This document shows positions 5,557 to 5,945 of a stretch of 5,945 nt of DNA, piece after piece. The stretch's first letter is position 1, and each line of letters starts with the position of its first letter. Source of the stretch: Candidatus Aminicenantota bacterium (GTDB lineage: Bacteria > Acidobacteriota > Aminicenantia > JAMOAD01); contig JALXDT010000163.1 of assembly GCA_027070475.1 (NCBI GenBank), positions 1 through 5,945 of the forward strand, written 5' to 3'. A model generated the notes under the pieces. The model worked only from the letters and a program-made list of their open reading frames with translations, did no database searches and had not been told where the DNA came from. Both the position numbers and the translations under genes were made by a program.

Positions 5557-5945
5557 ATGAAAAAGGTTTCAATTCTTGACAGATTGTTTCTTTTACTAAC
5601 TATTATTCTTGCATCCTATAAAATAGTTAAAGGGATGAACTCCTACGATGATATTTCAATAGCTTTTTTCACAGTTGGATTTGGTGTAATAGTTATAGCT
5701 TCTTTGATTATTTTTATTCTTGATTTTGAGATTTTGTCCAACAAGCTTGTGGTAGTGGCAGCTACCTTGATACCTCTTTCAATTTCTCTGGCTCTCGTAG
5801 AAGCTTTTTTAAAAAAATATTTTACAATATATTTAATTTTTGTGATTTTCATCTTTCTTGCTATAATCTTATTCAGGTTTACAGGAGGAAGACTTCTATC
5901 TGTGCTTTCCATCATAATCGGGCATGGAATAGCCGGGCTTATAAT
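5557..5945 (+). CDS. N-terminal part of an unrecognised polytopic membrane protein (runs off the window)
   Basis: ATG 5557 follows the heme O synthase stop (5553-5555) by one base and has a strong GGGAGGG site (5546-5552) 4 nt upstream. The frame stays open to the window end, about 129 residues. After a short basic start (MKKVSILDR) the protein shows about five hydrophobic segments, near residues 9-24, 35-59, 66-82, 86-103 and 108-129, separated by short loops such as KKYFTIY and FRFTGGR. One His (about residue 123) lies in the last segment. I do not recognise the family. There is no Cys motif of the SCO type and no obvious resemblance to oxidase subunits II-IV. Position and spacing place it in the same operon, so it may be a subunit or assembly factor of the heme protein complex; that is inference from context only. 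Confidence 0.75.
   Translation, partial: MKKVSILDRLFLLLTIILASYKIVKGMNSYDDISIAFFTVGFGVIVIASLIIFILDFEILSNKLVVVAATLIPLSISLALVEAFLKKYFTIYLIFVIFIFLAIILFRFTGGRLLSVLSIIIGHGIAGLI

Noticed and set aside
5643..5915. Minus-strand 90-residue open frame at the window end.
   Set aside because: It lies opposite the + strand membrane-protein frame, which has a strong ribosome site and operon spacing. The antisense product is a low-complexity Lys/Ile/Thr sequence typical of a shadow.
1..5945. CRISPR arrays, insertion sequences, tRNA or rRNA genes.
   Set aside because: No spaced repeat arrays, transposase-like frames, terminal inverted repeats or tRNA-like folds were seen on either strand.

Overview
The window is bacterial and AT-rich (about one third G+C by eye). 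Arg is coded mostly by AGA/AGG, and the proteins are rich in Lys, Ile and Glu. Several genes have strong Shine-Dalgarno sites. The composition and gene set fit a low-GC, possibly thermophilic anaerobe or microaerophile, but the sequence does not fix a phylum. All supported genes are on the + strand, packed tightly into what look like two transcription units plus the tail of an upstream gene.

Layout. Positions 1-205 hold the C-terminal end of a protein resembling B12-binding/radical SAM enzymes. Positions 252-2143 hold a compact three-gene unit: a SAM hydroxide adenosyltransferase (DUF62 family), queD and queE. QueD and QueE catalyse consecutive steps (6-carboxytetrahydropterin, then 7-carboxy-7-deazaguanine) on the route to preQ0 and queuosine. 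queE has no usable ATG and probably starts at a TTG inside the end of queD. A 91-nt spacer (2144-2234) carries a good sigma70-type promoter with a direct repeat between its -35 and -10 elements.

Positions 2235 to the window end form a second unit: a 12-helix membrane protein resembling heme-copper oxidase subunit I, a SUMF1/formylglycine-enzyme-fold lipoprotein, a heme O synthase-type prenyltransferase (ctaB/cyoE), and the start of an unrecognised membrane protein that runs off the end. Heme O synthase next to the 12-helix protein suggests that protein binds heme O or a derivative. Its histidines do not match a normal heme-copper oxidase: helices 2, 6 and 10 carry His, but the paired CuB histidines of helix 7 are absent.

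This second unit is the most interesting part of the window. It looks like an atypical heme-copper-superfamily membrane complex with a SUMF1-type lipoprotein partner. The 12-helix protein also shows an internal repeat of about 150 residues readable in its primary sequence.
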